Source of the DNA: Kiritimatiellia bacterium
GTDB taxonomy: Bacteria; Verrucomicrobiota; Kiritimatiellia; RFP12; UBA1067
Direction: 5' to 3'
DNA length: 16,334 nucleotides
Assembly: GCA_017547265.1 (NCBI GenBank)
Contig: JAFYQC010000088.1
Span: forward strand, 1-16,334
In this document: positions 7,450 to 14,837 of the stretch, piece after piece
Numbering within the stretch: the first letter of the stretch is position 1
Layout: each line of letters starts with the position of its first letter
Position numbers and translations under genes: made by a program
The notes under the pieces: generated by a model
What the model was told of the DNA's origin: nothing
What the model saw: only the letters and a program-made list of their open reading frames with translations
Databases searched by the model: none

Positions 7450-8700
7450 ATGAATTCACCTAAACTCTACACACTCTCAAGCGGCCTCAGGCTCGTGCTC
7501 GTGCCGTGCGAGGCTGAGAGCGCCGCGGTTGGTGTGTTCGTGGCGAGCGGTTCTCGCCACGAGACTGCGAAGACCGCCGGGATATCGCACTTTATTGAGC
7601 ACATGCTCTTCAAGGGAACGCCAACGAGAAAGCCCATCGACATCACCCGCGCGATAGAGGGGCGCGGCGGCAACTTCAACGCGATGACGGGCGAGGAGGC
7701 AACGTGCTACTTCGCGCATCTTCCCGATGACTATCTTGGCGAGGCGGTCGACATACTCTCCGACATGTATCTTCGCGCGACAATACCGGCCGATGAGTTC
7801 GCCCGTGAGAAGCAGGTCGTGATTGAGGAGATCAAGATGTACGCCGACGAGCCCGATGCCGTCGCGATGGAGAACCTGCAGCGCAACCTCTTCCCGAAGT
7901 CGATGCTTGGCTCGCCTGTCGCCGGGAGCGAAAAGTCGCTCGGACCGATGACGCCGGGAGACCTTAAGAACTACATAAAGTCGCACTACCGCGCCGACAA
8001 CACGGTTGTCGTAATCGCGGGGAGCTTCGACGCGCAAAAGGCGCTCGCGCTCGTGGAGAAGTCCTTTAAGCCGCTAAAGGCGCGGCAAATGCGCCGCGCC
8101 GCAACTGGCAAGGATACGCTTGGCTCGGTTGTGCCGTCCGTGACTGCGAAGAAGGACATCCACCAGACGCAGCTCGCGCTCGGCTACCGCACGTTCGGCA
8201 TCCGCGACCGCCGCAAATACGCGGCAACTGTGCTTGATGCGATTCTCGGGCGCGGCATGTCCTCGCGGCTTTTCCAGGAAGTGCGCGAGAAGAGGGGGCT
8301 TAGCTACGACATCGCCTCGCGCATGCAGTTCTTCAAGGACGCGGGCATGTTCACGGTGACTGCGGGGCTTGACGCTTCAAAGGCGAAGCTCGCGCTTTCG
8401 ACAATCGAGCGCGAGTTAAAGCGGGTGTGCGAGAAGAAGATTCCTGCCGCCGAGCTCGCCCGCGCGAAGGAATTTCTTGTCGGCAACTTCCGGCTTTCGC
8501 ACGAGAGGGTGACGTCGAAGCTTTTCTTCTATGGGCAGACGATGCTGTCCTTCGGTCGCCTCATGTCGCCGGACGAGCAGGTCGCTGGAATAAAGGCCGT
8601 CACCGCTGCTGACGTACAGGCGGTCGCAAAGGCAATCTTCAGACCGTGCAACAGGAGCATCAGCTGGGTTGTCCCCGGCGGAAAGGAATCTTCGAAATGA
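7450..8700 (+). CDS. M16 family zinc peptidase (insulinase/processing-peptidase type)
   Basis: 416 residues from the favoured ATG. An in-frame ATG at 7429 lies almost on the predicted transcription start, whereas 7450 has AAGG at 7437-7440. The inverted zinc site HFIEH is at residues 47-51 (zinc ligands His47 and His51, catalytic base Glu50) and the distal ligand Glu127 lies in VIEEIKMYADEP, giving the HxxEH-x75-E spacing of M16 enzymes. Around it are ISHFIEHMLFKGT and a GGNFNAMTGEEATCYF block. The C-terminal half is the usual inactive repeat, with LGRGMSSRLFQEVREKRGL. The length fits the roughly 410-430-residue single-unit bacterial enzymes. No signal peptide is seen, so it is probably cytoplasmic. 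Substrates are likely peptides but unknown. The gene overlaps murF by ATGA. Confidence 0.95.
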   Translation: MNSPKLYTLSSGLRLVLVPCEAESAAVGVFVASGSRHETAKTAGISHFIEHMLFKGTPTRKPIDITRAIEGRGGNFNAMTGEEATCYFAHLPDDYLGEAVDILSDMYLRATIPADEFAREKQVVIEEIKMYADEPDAVAMENLQRNLFPKSMLGSPVAGSEKSLGPMTPGDLKNYIKSHYRADNTVVVIAGSFDAQKALALVEKSFKPLKARQMRRAATGKDTLGSVVPSVTAKKDIHQTQLALGYRTFGIRDRRKYAATVLDAILGRGMSSRLFQEVREKRGLSYDIASRMQFFKDAGMFTVTAGLDASKAKLALSTIERELKRVCEKKIPAAELARAKEFLVGNFRLSHERVTSKLFFYGQTMLSFGRLMSPDEQVAGIKAVTAADVQAVAKAIFRPCNRSISWVVPGGKESSK

Positions 8701-9851
8701 CTGCAGGGGAAATGGTTTTATTCAGCGGGGCGACATTTGATTCGCGCATGGTGAAGCCTGGGATGCTTTTTGTCGCGCTCAAAGGCGACAAGGCGGATGG
8801 TCATGACTATATTCCGCAGGCGCTTGAGAAGGGCGCGGCGGGGATCATCGACGGATATGACGAGCTCGACCGCGTGGCGAAGGAGTACCGCCGCTCGCTC
8901 AAGGCCAAGGTCGTAGCCATTACCGGCTCCGCCGGCAAGACTACCACGAAGGAACTCGTCAAGGCGTTCCTCTCGACCGTCGGCAAAGTCCACGCGACTG
9001 ATGGGAACTTCAACAACCACATCGGGCTTCCAATCACCATCCTCAACTGCCCGAAAGACGCCGACTTCCTCGTTCTTGAAATGGGCACTAACCACCCTGG
9101 CGAAATAGCCCACCTCTGCGACATCGCAGAGCCCGACTGCTCGCTCATTACAAACATCGGCACAGCGCATATCGAGTTCTTTGGTGACCAAGATGGAATT
9201 GCGCGCGAGAAGGGCGTCGTCCTTGAACGCGCTAAGGAGTTCGGCGTCGTCTCAAAGGAGAATTTGCGTCTCGGTATCTTGCGCGAAATGTGCCGCGGGG
9301 AGTTCGTTGAGGCAGATCCCCGTCAGGAGTGGTTAGCGAAAGTTCTTGAAGGTGTCCTCCCCGGCGACCATAACCTCTCCAACGCCTGCCTCGCGTTCGC
9401 GCTCGCCGAGCGCTTTGGCGCCACGCGCGAAGGATGCGCGGCTACTCTCGCCGGCTTCTCGCTCCCTGGCGCGCGGTGGCGCATTTCGGAGAAATGGGGC
9501 GTGACTTTCATCGACGACTCCTATAACGCGAATCCCGACTCGATGATTGCCGCTCTCGACACTCTCGTGAAGACTCCGTGCGACGGCAAGCGCGTAGCAG
9601 TCCTTGGCGACATGTTCGAGCTTGGGGATAAATCGCTCGAGCTCCACAAAAAAGTCTTCGACCATGCGATGGCTCTGAAAATCCCGCTCGTAATCGGCGT
9701 CGGCGAGATGTCGTCGCAGTGCCTTTGCCATCTCGTCTACAAGGAGCTAAAGACGCTAAAGAAGAAGTTTCGCGTCGATGTCTCTGCCGGTGATCTCGTG
9801 CTTCTAAAGGGATCCCATGGCATGCACCTTAGCGAGCTTCTCGAGGACTGA
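8697..9851 (+). CDS. murF: UDP-N-acetylmuramoyl-tripeptide--D-alanyl-D-alanine ligase (compact MurF)
   Basis: Adds D-Ala-D-Ala to UDP-MurNAc-tripeptide in the cytoplasm, the last soluble step in making the peptidoglycan precursor. Visible: an N-terminal substrate-binding domain (FDSRMVKPGMLFVALKG), the P-loop GSAGKTTT at 77-84 with Lys81, then HATDGNFNNHIGLP, LEMGTNHPGEI and NIGTAHIEFFG. The C-terminal domain has DDSYNANPDSM, LGDMFELG and KGSHGM. It has 384 residues, against about 450 for typical MurF. The stretch between NIGTAHIEFFG and PGDHN is about 60 residues, roughly 30 shorter than in E. coli, and lacks the usual 'lNaDd' element. The final KGSR is KGSH here. The start is the ATG overlapping the peptidase stop (ATGA), with AAAGGA at 8682-8687; an earlier in-frame start would run into the peptidase gene. 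MurC/D/E fit less well because of the DNFNNxxGxP-like block. Confidence 0.93.
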   Translation: MTAGEMVLFSGATFDSRMVKPGMLFVALKGDKADGHDYIPQALEKGAAGIIDGYDELDRVAKEYRRSLKAKVVAITGSAGKTTTKELVKAFLSTVGKVHATDGNFNNHIGLPITILNCPKDADFLVLEMGTNHPGEIAHLCDIAEPDCSLITNIGTAHIEFFGDQDGIAREKGVVLERAKEFGVVSKENLRLGILREMCRGEFVEADPRQEWLAKVLEGVLPGDHNLSNACLAFALAERFGATREGCAATLAGFSLPGARWRISEKWGVTFIDDSYNANPDSMIAALDTLVKTPCDGKRVAVLGDMFELGDKSLELHKKVFDHAMALKIPLVIGVGEMSSQCLCHLVYKELKTLKKKFRVDVSAGDLVLLKGSHGMHLSELLED

Positions 9852-9861
9852 GGTTCGGTCG

Positions 9862-10548
9862 GTGGACGGCAAGGTATTCTTCGTGTCCGGCATAGATACC
9901 GGAATCGGCAAGACAATGGCGACTGGGCTCATGGCGCGTTCGCTTGCCGCCGCCGGTCGCGATGTCATAACCGTCAAGCTTGTCCAGACAGGCAACGATG
10001 GTTTCTCCGAGGACATCGACGCTCACCGCGCGATATGCGGCGGCGCTCGCTTCCCTGAAGACGACGAAGGGCTGACGGCTCCGCAGATCTTCAAGTTCCC
10101 GTCGTCTCCGCTTCTCGCCGCTGCGCTCGAAGAGCGCGCAGTCGATGTGGAGGCGATATCGCGCGCCGTCCGGGAATGTGCAGCGCGTCACGAAATAGTC
10201 CTCGTCGAATCCGCAGGCGGGCTCGACGTGCCGCTCACCTACGATCTCCTCTCGGTCGATCTCGCCGCTCGCGAAAAGTGGCCGCTTGTCCTCGTCTCGT
10301 GCGGGCGGCTTGGCTCTATCAACCATACGCTTCTTTCGCTTGAGGCGGCGAAGGCGCGCGGCATGTCGGTCGCCGGCGTCGTGTGGAACTGGTGCGAGGG
10401 GGCAGATTCGCGAATAGACGACGACTCCTGCGAGACAACGCGCAGCTACCTTTCGCGATGGGGATTTTCACCTGCTGTCGTGCGCGTTCCTCGCTTTGAT
10501 ATCGGTGGTCCCTATCCCGAAGTCGACTTTTCGGAGATTTTCAAATGA
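9862..10548 (+). CDS. bioD: ATP-dependent dethiobiotin synthetase BioD
   Basis: Closes the ureido ring of 7,8-diaminopelargonate with CO2 and ATP to give dethiobiotin, the third step after pimeloyl-CoA. A GTG start gives 228 residues, the usual size, with FFVSGIDTGIGKT placing the P-loop at residues 10-18 as in other BioD. GAGG at 9850-9853 sits eight bases before it. An ATG at 9817 would lie inside murF and add 15 unmatched residues. Also visible are Lys39 in VKLVQTG, ESAGGLDVPL at 116-125 (EGAGG in most relatives) and RLGSINHTLLSLEA. The usual SPH before the AA.E segment is SPL here. Dimeric cytoplasmic enzyme by family. It starts ten bases after murF and overlaps bioA by ATGA. Confidence 0.93.
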   Translation: MDGKVFFVSGIDTGIGKTMATGLMARSLAAAGRDVITVKLVQTGNDGFSEDIDAHRAICGGARFPEDDEGLTAPQIFKFPSSPLLAAALEERAVDVEAISRAVRECAARHEIVLVESAGGLDVPLTYDLLSVDLAAREKWPLVLVSCGRLGSINHTLLSLEAAKARGMSVAGVVWNWCEGADSRIDDDSCETTRSYLSRWGFSPAVVRVPRFDIGGPYPEVDFSEIFK

Positions 10549-11849
10549 CGCCGCTTGAATATGACCGCGCGAGAATCTGGCATCCCTATGCCTCGCTGAA
10601 AAATCCGCCGCCAGTCTTTCATGCGAAAGCAGCGTCCGGCTTGGAGATAGAGACTGCCGATGGCCAGAGGTTAGTCGACGCCGTCTCGAGCTGGTGGTGC
10701 GTCGCGCATGGCCACAACCACCCTGCGATAGTCGAGGCGATACGCCGTCAGTCGGAGAAGATGTGCCATGTTATGTTCGGCGGATTCACCCACGATCCAG
10801 CCGTAGAACTTGCAGAGAAGCTTGCGGCGATTGCGCCGCCCGGTCTTGATCGCGTGTTTTTCGCAGACTCTGGTTCCATTTCCGTCGAGGTCGCAGCGAA
10901 GATGGCCGTTCAGTACCAGAACGCGCTTGGGCATCCAGAGCGCAACCACCTTCTCGCGCTGAAGGGCGGCTACCACGGTGACACCTCGCTCGCGATGGCG
11001 CTCTCCGATCCAGACGGAATGCACACTCTCTTCAAGGGGATAATGACGAAGCACTTCTTCGCGGAGAAGCCGACCATCCCGACATGGGGCGAGTGGAATG
11101 ACGCAGACACTGAGTCTCTTCGCCGCGTAGTCGACGAACACTGTGACGAAATCGCCGCGATCATCTGCGAGCCGGTTTTCCAGGCAGCGAATGCGATGAA
11201 CTTCTACCACCCGGAGTACTTGCGCGAGATGCGCCGCCTCTGCGACGAGCGCGGGATGCTGCTCATTTTCGACGAGATTGCGGCGGGATTTTACAGGACA
11301 GGCCCTCTGTGGGCTCATTCGCGTGCAAACATTGTGCCTGATATCATGACCGTCGGCAAGGCGCTGACTGGCGGGCACATGACGCTCGCGGCGACGCTTG
11401 CGAGCGGGAAAGTCGCAGACACGATTTCCAATGGCCGTCCGTCGGCGTTCATGCACGGCCCCACATATATGGCCAATCCCCTTGCCTGCGCTGCGGCATG
11501 CGCGTCGCTTGATCTTTTCGCGAAGGGCGACTACGAAGCTAACGCCAAGCGGATTGAAAGCGTCTTCGCCCGCCGGATCATGCCGCTCAAGGCTTTGCCC
11601 AACGTTGTGGATGTGCGAATCCTTGGAGCAGCGGCCGTCGTGGAAGTGCGGCGCATGCCCGCACTGTCTGACATCTCGCGCGTCATCCGCCATTCCGGCG
11701 TTTGGCTTCGTCCGTTCAGCAATTTCATATACTCAATGCCGCCCCTTGTTGCGGATGATCGGACCATCGACCGCATCGGCTTTGCGCTTATGAACCTCGC
11801 GGCTTCGCCGCCCGGCCCGCCGCCGGAGGATGGTGATTTTCATGAGTGA
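10545..11849 (+). CDS. bioA: Adenosylmethionine-8-amino-7-oxononanoate aminotransferase BioA
   Basis: PLP enzyme that transfers an amino group, normally from S-adenosylmethionine, to 8-amino-7-oxononanoate (KAPA) to give 7,8-diaminopelargonate. 434 residues, close to E. coli BioA. Visible: the N-terminal IWHPYAS, SSWW at 48-51 (substrate-pocket Trp), GGYHGDT, the PLP-binding DEIAAGFYRTG and the Schiff-base Lys272 in GKALTGGHMTLAAT. Further along are FMHGPTYMANPLACAAA and the C-terminal VWLRPFSNFIYSMPPL. The SAM-type BioA signature is good; the lysine-using BioK type is not excluded by sequence reading alone. The start overlaps the bioD stop (ATGA) behind GGAG at 10533-10536. It is followed by a fused BioW-BioF, with the reading frames overlapping by eight bases. 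Confidence 0.96.
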   Translation: MTPLEYDRARIWHPYASLKNPPPVFHAKAASGLEIETADGQRLVDAVSSWWCVAHGHNHPAIVEAIRRQSEKMCHVMFGGFTHDPAVELAEKLAAIAPPGLDRVFFADSGSISVEVAAKMAVQYQNALGHPERNHLLALKGGYHGDTSLAMALSDPDGMHTLFKGIMTKHFFAEKPTIPTWGEWNDADTESLRRVVDEHCDEIAAIICEPVFQAANAMNFYHPEYLREMRRLCDERGMLLIFDEIAAGFYRTGPLWAHSRANIVPDIMTVGKALTGGHMTLAATLASGKVADTISNGRPSAFMHGPTYMANPLACAAACASLDLFAKGDYEANAKRIESVFARRIMPLKALPNVVDVRILGAAAVVEVRRMPALSDISRVIRHSGVWLRPFSNFIYSMPPLVADDRTIDRIGFALMNLAASPPGPPPEDGDFHE

Positions 11850-13764
11850 GACGTATTCCGTAAAGATGCGCGCGTCGAGCGACGGGCATCATGTTTCCGG
11901 CGCGGAGAAGATCGTCTCCGTGGCATCGGTCTCGAAAGTTGCGTCACGGCTCGTCGAACGCGCATTGTCGCACGAGCGCGGCACGCCTGATTTCATCAAT
12001 GTCAAGGTCGAGTCGCTTCCAGCTGACATCCTTCGTCTCAAGGCGCTTCCTGTAAAGACGCATGCCGTCGCGACGCCTGCCGAAGGCCGCGCACTTGCTG
12101 CGCGGCTTTTGTCCGAAGCAGGAATTGCCAATGCCGATGAAATCATGGCGCGATTTTCAGAGACACATTCACTTCGTGGCGCGATGTTGCTCGATGCCGA
12201 CACGCTTGAACGGCTTGAGCCAGATCAGTCGCGAGGCGTACGCGCGACATACATGGACGATGCCGCATCGCTCGCAAAGGGAACGGCGGGCGTAAAGAAC
12301 CACTACGCCGAGGCAATTGTCCTTGCGACAAAGGTCCAGAATGCGCCTAACATAATCGCCGAGATCTGCGTGTCGGACGATCCTGACTATGTGACTGGCT
12401 ATGTCGCTACGCGTGAACTCGGCTATAGGCGAATCACTGTTCTCAAGGAAAAGGGCGATCCGAACGGCGGACGCATCTTCCTCTATCGCGGCCCGCTCGA
12501 CGGAGTCGCAAAGACGATTGAGTTTCTTGAAAAGACGCCTGTCCTCGTCGATGATGTCCCGACGCTTTCGTCCGCGGCAAATGCGCCGCGCCGATTCGAC
12601 GGCCTTGCTGATGCGCTCGACGCGCGTGAGGCGGCCGGGCTCTCGCGCAGGTGTCGGACATTGGAAGGGCCGACAGGCCCGATGGCTGTTGTCGACGGTC
12701 GCGAGCTCGTCGTTTTTGCGTCGAATGATTATCTCGACATTGCGCGAGACCCTCGCGTCGTCAAGGCAGCGGCGGATGCAGCGAATGAATTTGGTGCAGG
12801 GTCGGGCGGTGCTCGCCTTACGACTGGCACGCAGCCGCCGCATGTGCGGCTTGAAAGCGCGCTTGCAAAGTTCAAGGGCTCGGAAGCCGCGCTCCTCTAC
12901 GGTACTGGCTATATGGCGAACGTGGGCGCGATCTCCGCGCTTGTCGGGAAGGGGGACGCAGTCCTTTCCGACGAACTGAACCACGCTTCCATCATCGACG
13001 GCTGCCGTCTTTCGGGTGCAGATGTGCTTGTCTACCGCCACGGCGATATGGATGATTTGGACCGAAAGCTTGGAGCATGCCGCGAACATCGCCGTCGCCT
13101 CGCCGTTTCCGACGGCGTATTTTCGATGGACGGTGATATTCTCGATTTGCCTCGCTTTTTGGAGGTGACGCGTCGCCATGATGCGTTCTCCATGGTGGAC
13201 GAGGCGCATGCGACTGGCGTTGTCGGTCGCACGGGGCGTGGGCTTGCGGAGCATTTTGGCTGCGACCTTCCTGATGTCCTGATGGGGACTCTCTCCAAGG
13301 CGCTTGGGTCGGAGGGCGGTTTTGTCTGCGGGTCGAAACTTCTTGTGGAGTATCTTCGCAACATGTCTCGGCCTTTCATCTTCTCGACGGCGCCAGGTGC
13401 GCCCGCAATGGCTGCGGCGCTTGCCGCGCTCGAGGTTCTTGTAGCCGAACCGGAGCGCGTGGCAAAGCTACGGGAGAATGTCGCGCTTTTCGTCTCGGAA
13501 CTTGCACACCACGGTGTCTCCGTTCGCGGCGAGACGGCAATCGTCCCAATCGTCGTAGGCGACGAGAAAAGGGCGCTTGCGGCGAGCGCGGCGCTTGAGG
13601 AACTCGGCTATCTCGTGCCTGCAATCCGCTACCCGACGGTTGCCCGCGGTGCGGCGCGTCTTCGTGTCGCCATTATGAGCGCCCATACACCTGAACAGCT
13701 CCGTTCGGCAGCTGCCGCAATTGCCGCAAATTGTGCCAAAATCGGGGGCGAAAATTTGGTATAA
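11842..13764 (+). CDS. bioWF: Bifunctional 6-carboxyhexanoate--CoA ligase / 8-amino-7-oxononanoate synthase (BioW-BioF fusion)
   Basis: 640 residues joining two successive enzymes. Residues 1-240 are BioW, which adenylates pimelate and makes pimeloyl-CoA: YSVKMRASSDGHHVSGAEKI near the start, RGTPDFINVKVE, RLEPDQSRGVRATYMDD, and SDDPDYVTGYVA from Ser178. Residues about 265-635 are BioF, which condenses pimeloyl-CoA with L-alanine to KAPA using PLP: SNDYL at 294, SGGARLTTG, NHAS (His381), DEAHATG (Asp453, His456) and the Schiff-base Lys486 in LSKALG. A variable linker of about 30 residues joins them. No stop or frameshift separates them. The ATG at 11842 matches the N-terminus of BioW relatives; an ATG at 11830 abuts the GGAGG at 11825-11829 with no spacing and is less likely. 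Fusions of these two domains have, I believe, been annotated elsewhere. The TAA stop lies inside the next promoter. Confidence 0.95.
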   Translation: MSETYSVKMRASSDGHHVSGAEKIVSVASVSKVASRLVERALSHERGTPDFINVKVESLPADILRLKALPVKTHAVATPAEGRALAARLLSEAGIANADEIMARFSETHSLRGAMLLDADTLERLEPDQSRGVRATYMDDAASLAKGTAGVKNHYAEAIVLATKVQNAPNIIAEICVSDDPDYVTGYVATRELGYRRITVLKEKGDPNGGRIFLYRGPLDGVAKTIEFLEKTPVLVDDVPTLSSAANAPRRFDGLADALDAREAAGLSRRCRTLEGPTGPMAVVDGRELVVFASNDYLDIARDPRVVKAAADAANEFGAGSGGARLTTGTQPPHVRLESALAKFKGSEAALLYGTGYMANVGAISALVGKGDAVLSDELNHASIIDGCRLSGADVLVYRHGDMDDLDRKLGACREHRRRLAVSDGVFSMDGDILDLPRFLEVTRRHDAFSMVDEAHATGVVGRTGRGLAEHFGCDLPDVLMGTLSKALGSEGGFVCGSKLLVEYLRNMSRPFIFSTAPGAPAMAAALAALEVLVAEPERVAKLRENVALFVSELAHHGVSVRGETAIVPIVVGDEKRALAASAALEELGYLVPAIRYPTVARGAARLRVAIMSAHTPEQLRSAAAAIAANCAKIGGENLV

Positions 13765-13765
13765 T
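13757..13765 (+). promoter_or_regulatory. Extended -10 promoter for fabH-fabF overlapping the bioWF stop
   Basis: TGGTATAAT has a perfect -10 hexamer at 13760-13765 and the extended TG. It has the same form as the promoter at 7411 and likewise no convincing -35 (TTGTGC at 13731 is 23 bases away). The TAA stop of bioWF (13762-13764) is part of the hexamer. An A/T-rich run follows, and transcription would start near 13772, leaving a leader of about 22 bases before fabH. Confidence 0.75.
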
Positions 13766-13793
13766 ATTTTTTCAAACGCTCAAAAGGTTGAAA

Positions 13794-14816
13794 ATGGGTA
13801 TCAAGATACTAGGAACTGGCAGTTATCTGCCGCCGAAAGTTGTTACCAACGACGACATCGCGGCTGCTCTCGACACTTCCGATGAGTGGATATACTCGCA
13901 CACGGGTATCCACGCGCGACATGTCGCCGAGGAAGGCGAGACGACTTCGACGATGGCGGCCAAGGCCGCAAAGGAAGCGCTCCAGATGGCGAATGTTGCG
14001 CCTGAGGAAATAGGACTCATCGTCCTTGCTACTTCGACGCCCGACTACGCAACATTCCCTTCCACTGCCTGCGTAGTGCAGGACATGCTCGGATGCGTGA
14101 ATGCTGGCGCGTTCGATCTCCAGGCGGCTTGCGCCGGCTTCATCTACGCGCTTGAGCAGGCGCGCGGGTTCGTTAACTTCTATCCCGACAAGAAAGCGCT
14201 CGTCATTGGCGCGGAGTGCCTGACGCGCATCCTCGACTGGTCTGACCGTTCGTCCTGCATCCTTTTCGGCGATGGCGCGGGTGCAGTTGTTCTCGGCAAT
14301 GACGAGGCGCCTGGCGTCGCGTCCACAAAAACGGTTGCCCACACGATCCTCGGCGCTGACGGCAAGGGGCAGGACTTCATCAAACGCACAGGTGGTACGC
14401 GCGAAGCGCTGCCGCTTGATCCCAAGACCGGAATTCCGCTTAAGCCAGAGCCGATGCTTTCGCAGCTGACGCTTCAGGGCCACGATGTCTTCGCGTTTGC
14501 CGTCCGCAAGCTCTCGAAGGTCGTCGGCGATCTCTGCGAGCGGCTTGGCACCACTCCCGGCGACCTCGACCGTGTCTTTGCGCATCAGGCGAACGGGCGC
14601 ATCATCGAGGCGACGGCCAGACGTATGAAGTTGCCGCTCGACAAGTTCTGGCTTAACCTCGAGACTACGGCGAACACTTCCGCCGCGTCTGTGCCGATTT
14701 CGCTCGATCAGGCGGTTCGCGCAGGCGAGCTCAAGGACGGGATGAAGATTGTCATGGTAGGCTTTGGCGCAGGGCTCACTTTCGCGGGTACGTACTGCGT
14801 TTGGCCGGAACTGTAA
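13794..14816 (+). CDS. fabH: Beta-ketoacyl-ACP synthase III FabH
   Basis: Starts fatty acid synthesis by condensing acetyl-CoA (or another short acyl-CoA) with malonyl-ACP. 340 residues, with the N-terminal GTGSYLPPKVVTNDD, TSDEWI and GIHAR, then the catalytic triad Cys113 (AACAGF), His264 (AHQANGRI) and Asn294 (NTSAASVPI). E. coli has Cys112, His244 and Asn274, so about 20 extra residues lie between Cys and His, probably in the KTGIPLKPEPM region. The C-terminal GFGAGLTFAG is typical. The start is chosen because AAGG at 13784-13787 lies six bases before the ATG and homologues begin here; an in-frame TTG at 13731 lies inside bioWF. fabF follows 21 bases later. Confidence 0.96.
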   Translation: MGIKILGTGSYLPPKVVTNDDIAAALDTSDEWIYSHTGIHARHVAEEGETTSTMAAKAAKEALQMANVAPEEIGLIVLATSTPDYATFPSTACVVQDMLGCVNAGAFDLQAACAGFIYALEQARGFVNFYPDKKALVIGAECLTRILDWSDRSSCILFGDGAGAVVLGNDEAPGVASTKTVAHTILGADGKGQDFIKRTGGTREALPLDPKTGIPLKPEPMLSQLTLQGHDVFAFAVRKLSKVVGDLCERLGTTPGDLDRVFAHQANGRIIEATARRMKLPLDKFWLNLETTANTSAASVPISLDQAVRAGELKDGMKIVMVGFGAGLTFAGTYCVWPEL

Positions 14817-14837
14817 GATTTTAAAAGGGGATACGAC

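Noticed and set aside
13707..13716. Short palindrome GGCAGCTGCC near the end of bioWF
   Set aside because: Only ten bases, within coding sequence and expected by chance in G+C-rich DNA.
13765..13793. Possible rho-independent terminator after bioWF (T-run at 13767-13772)
   Set aside because: The T-rich run has no G+C-rich stem before it; it fits the A/T-rich zone downstream of the promoter hexamer better.
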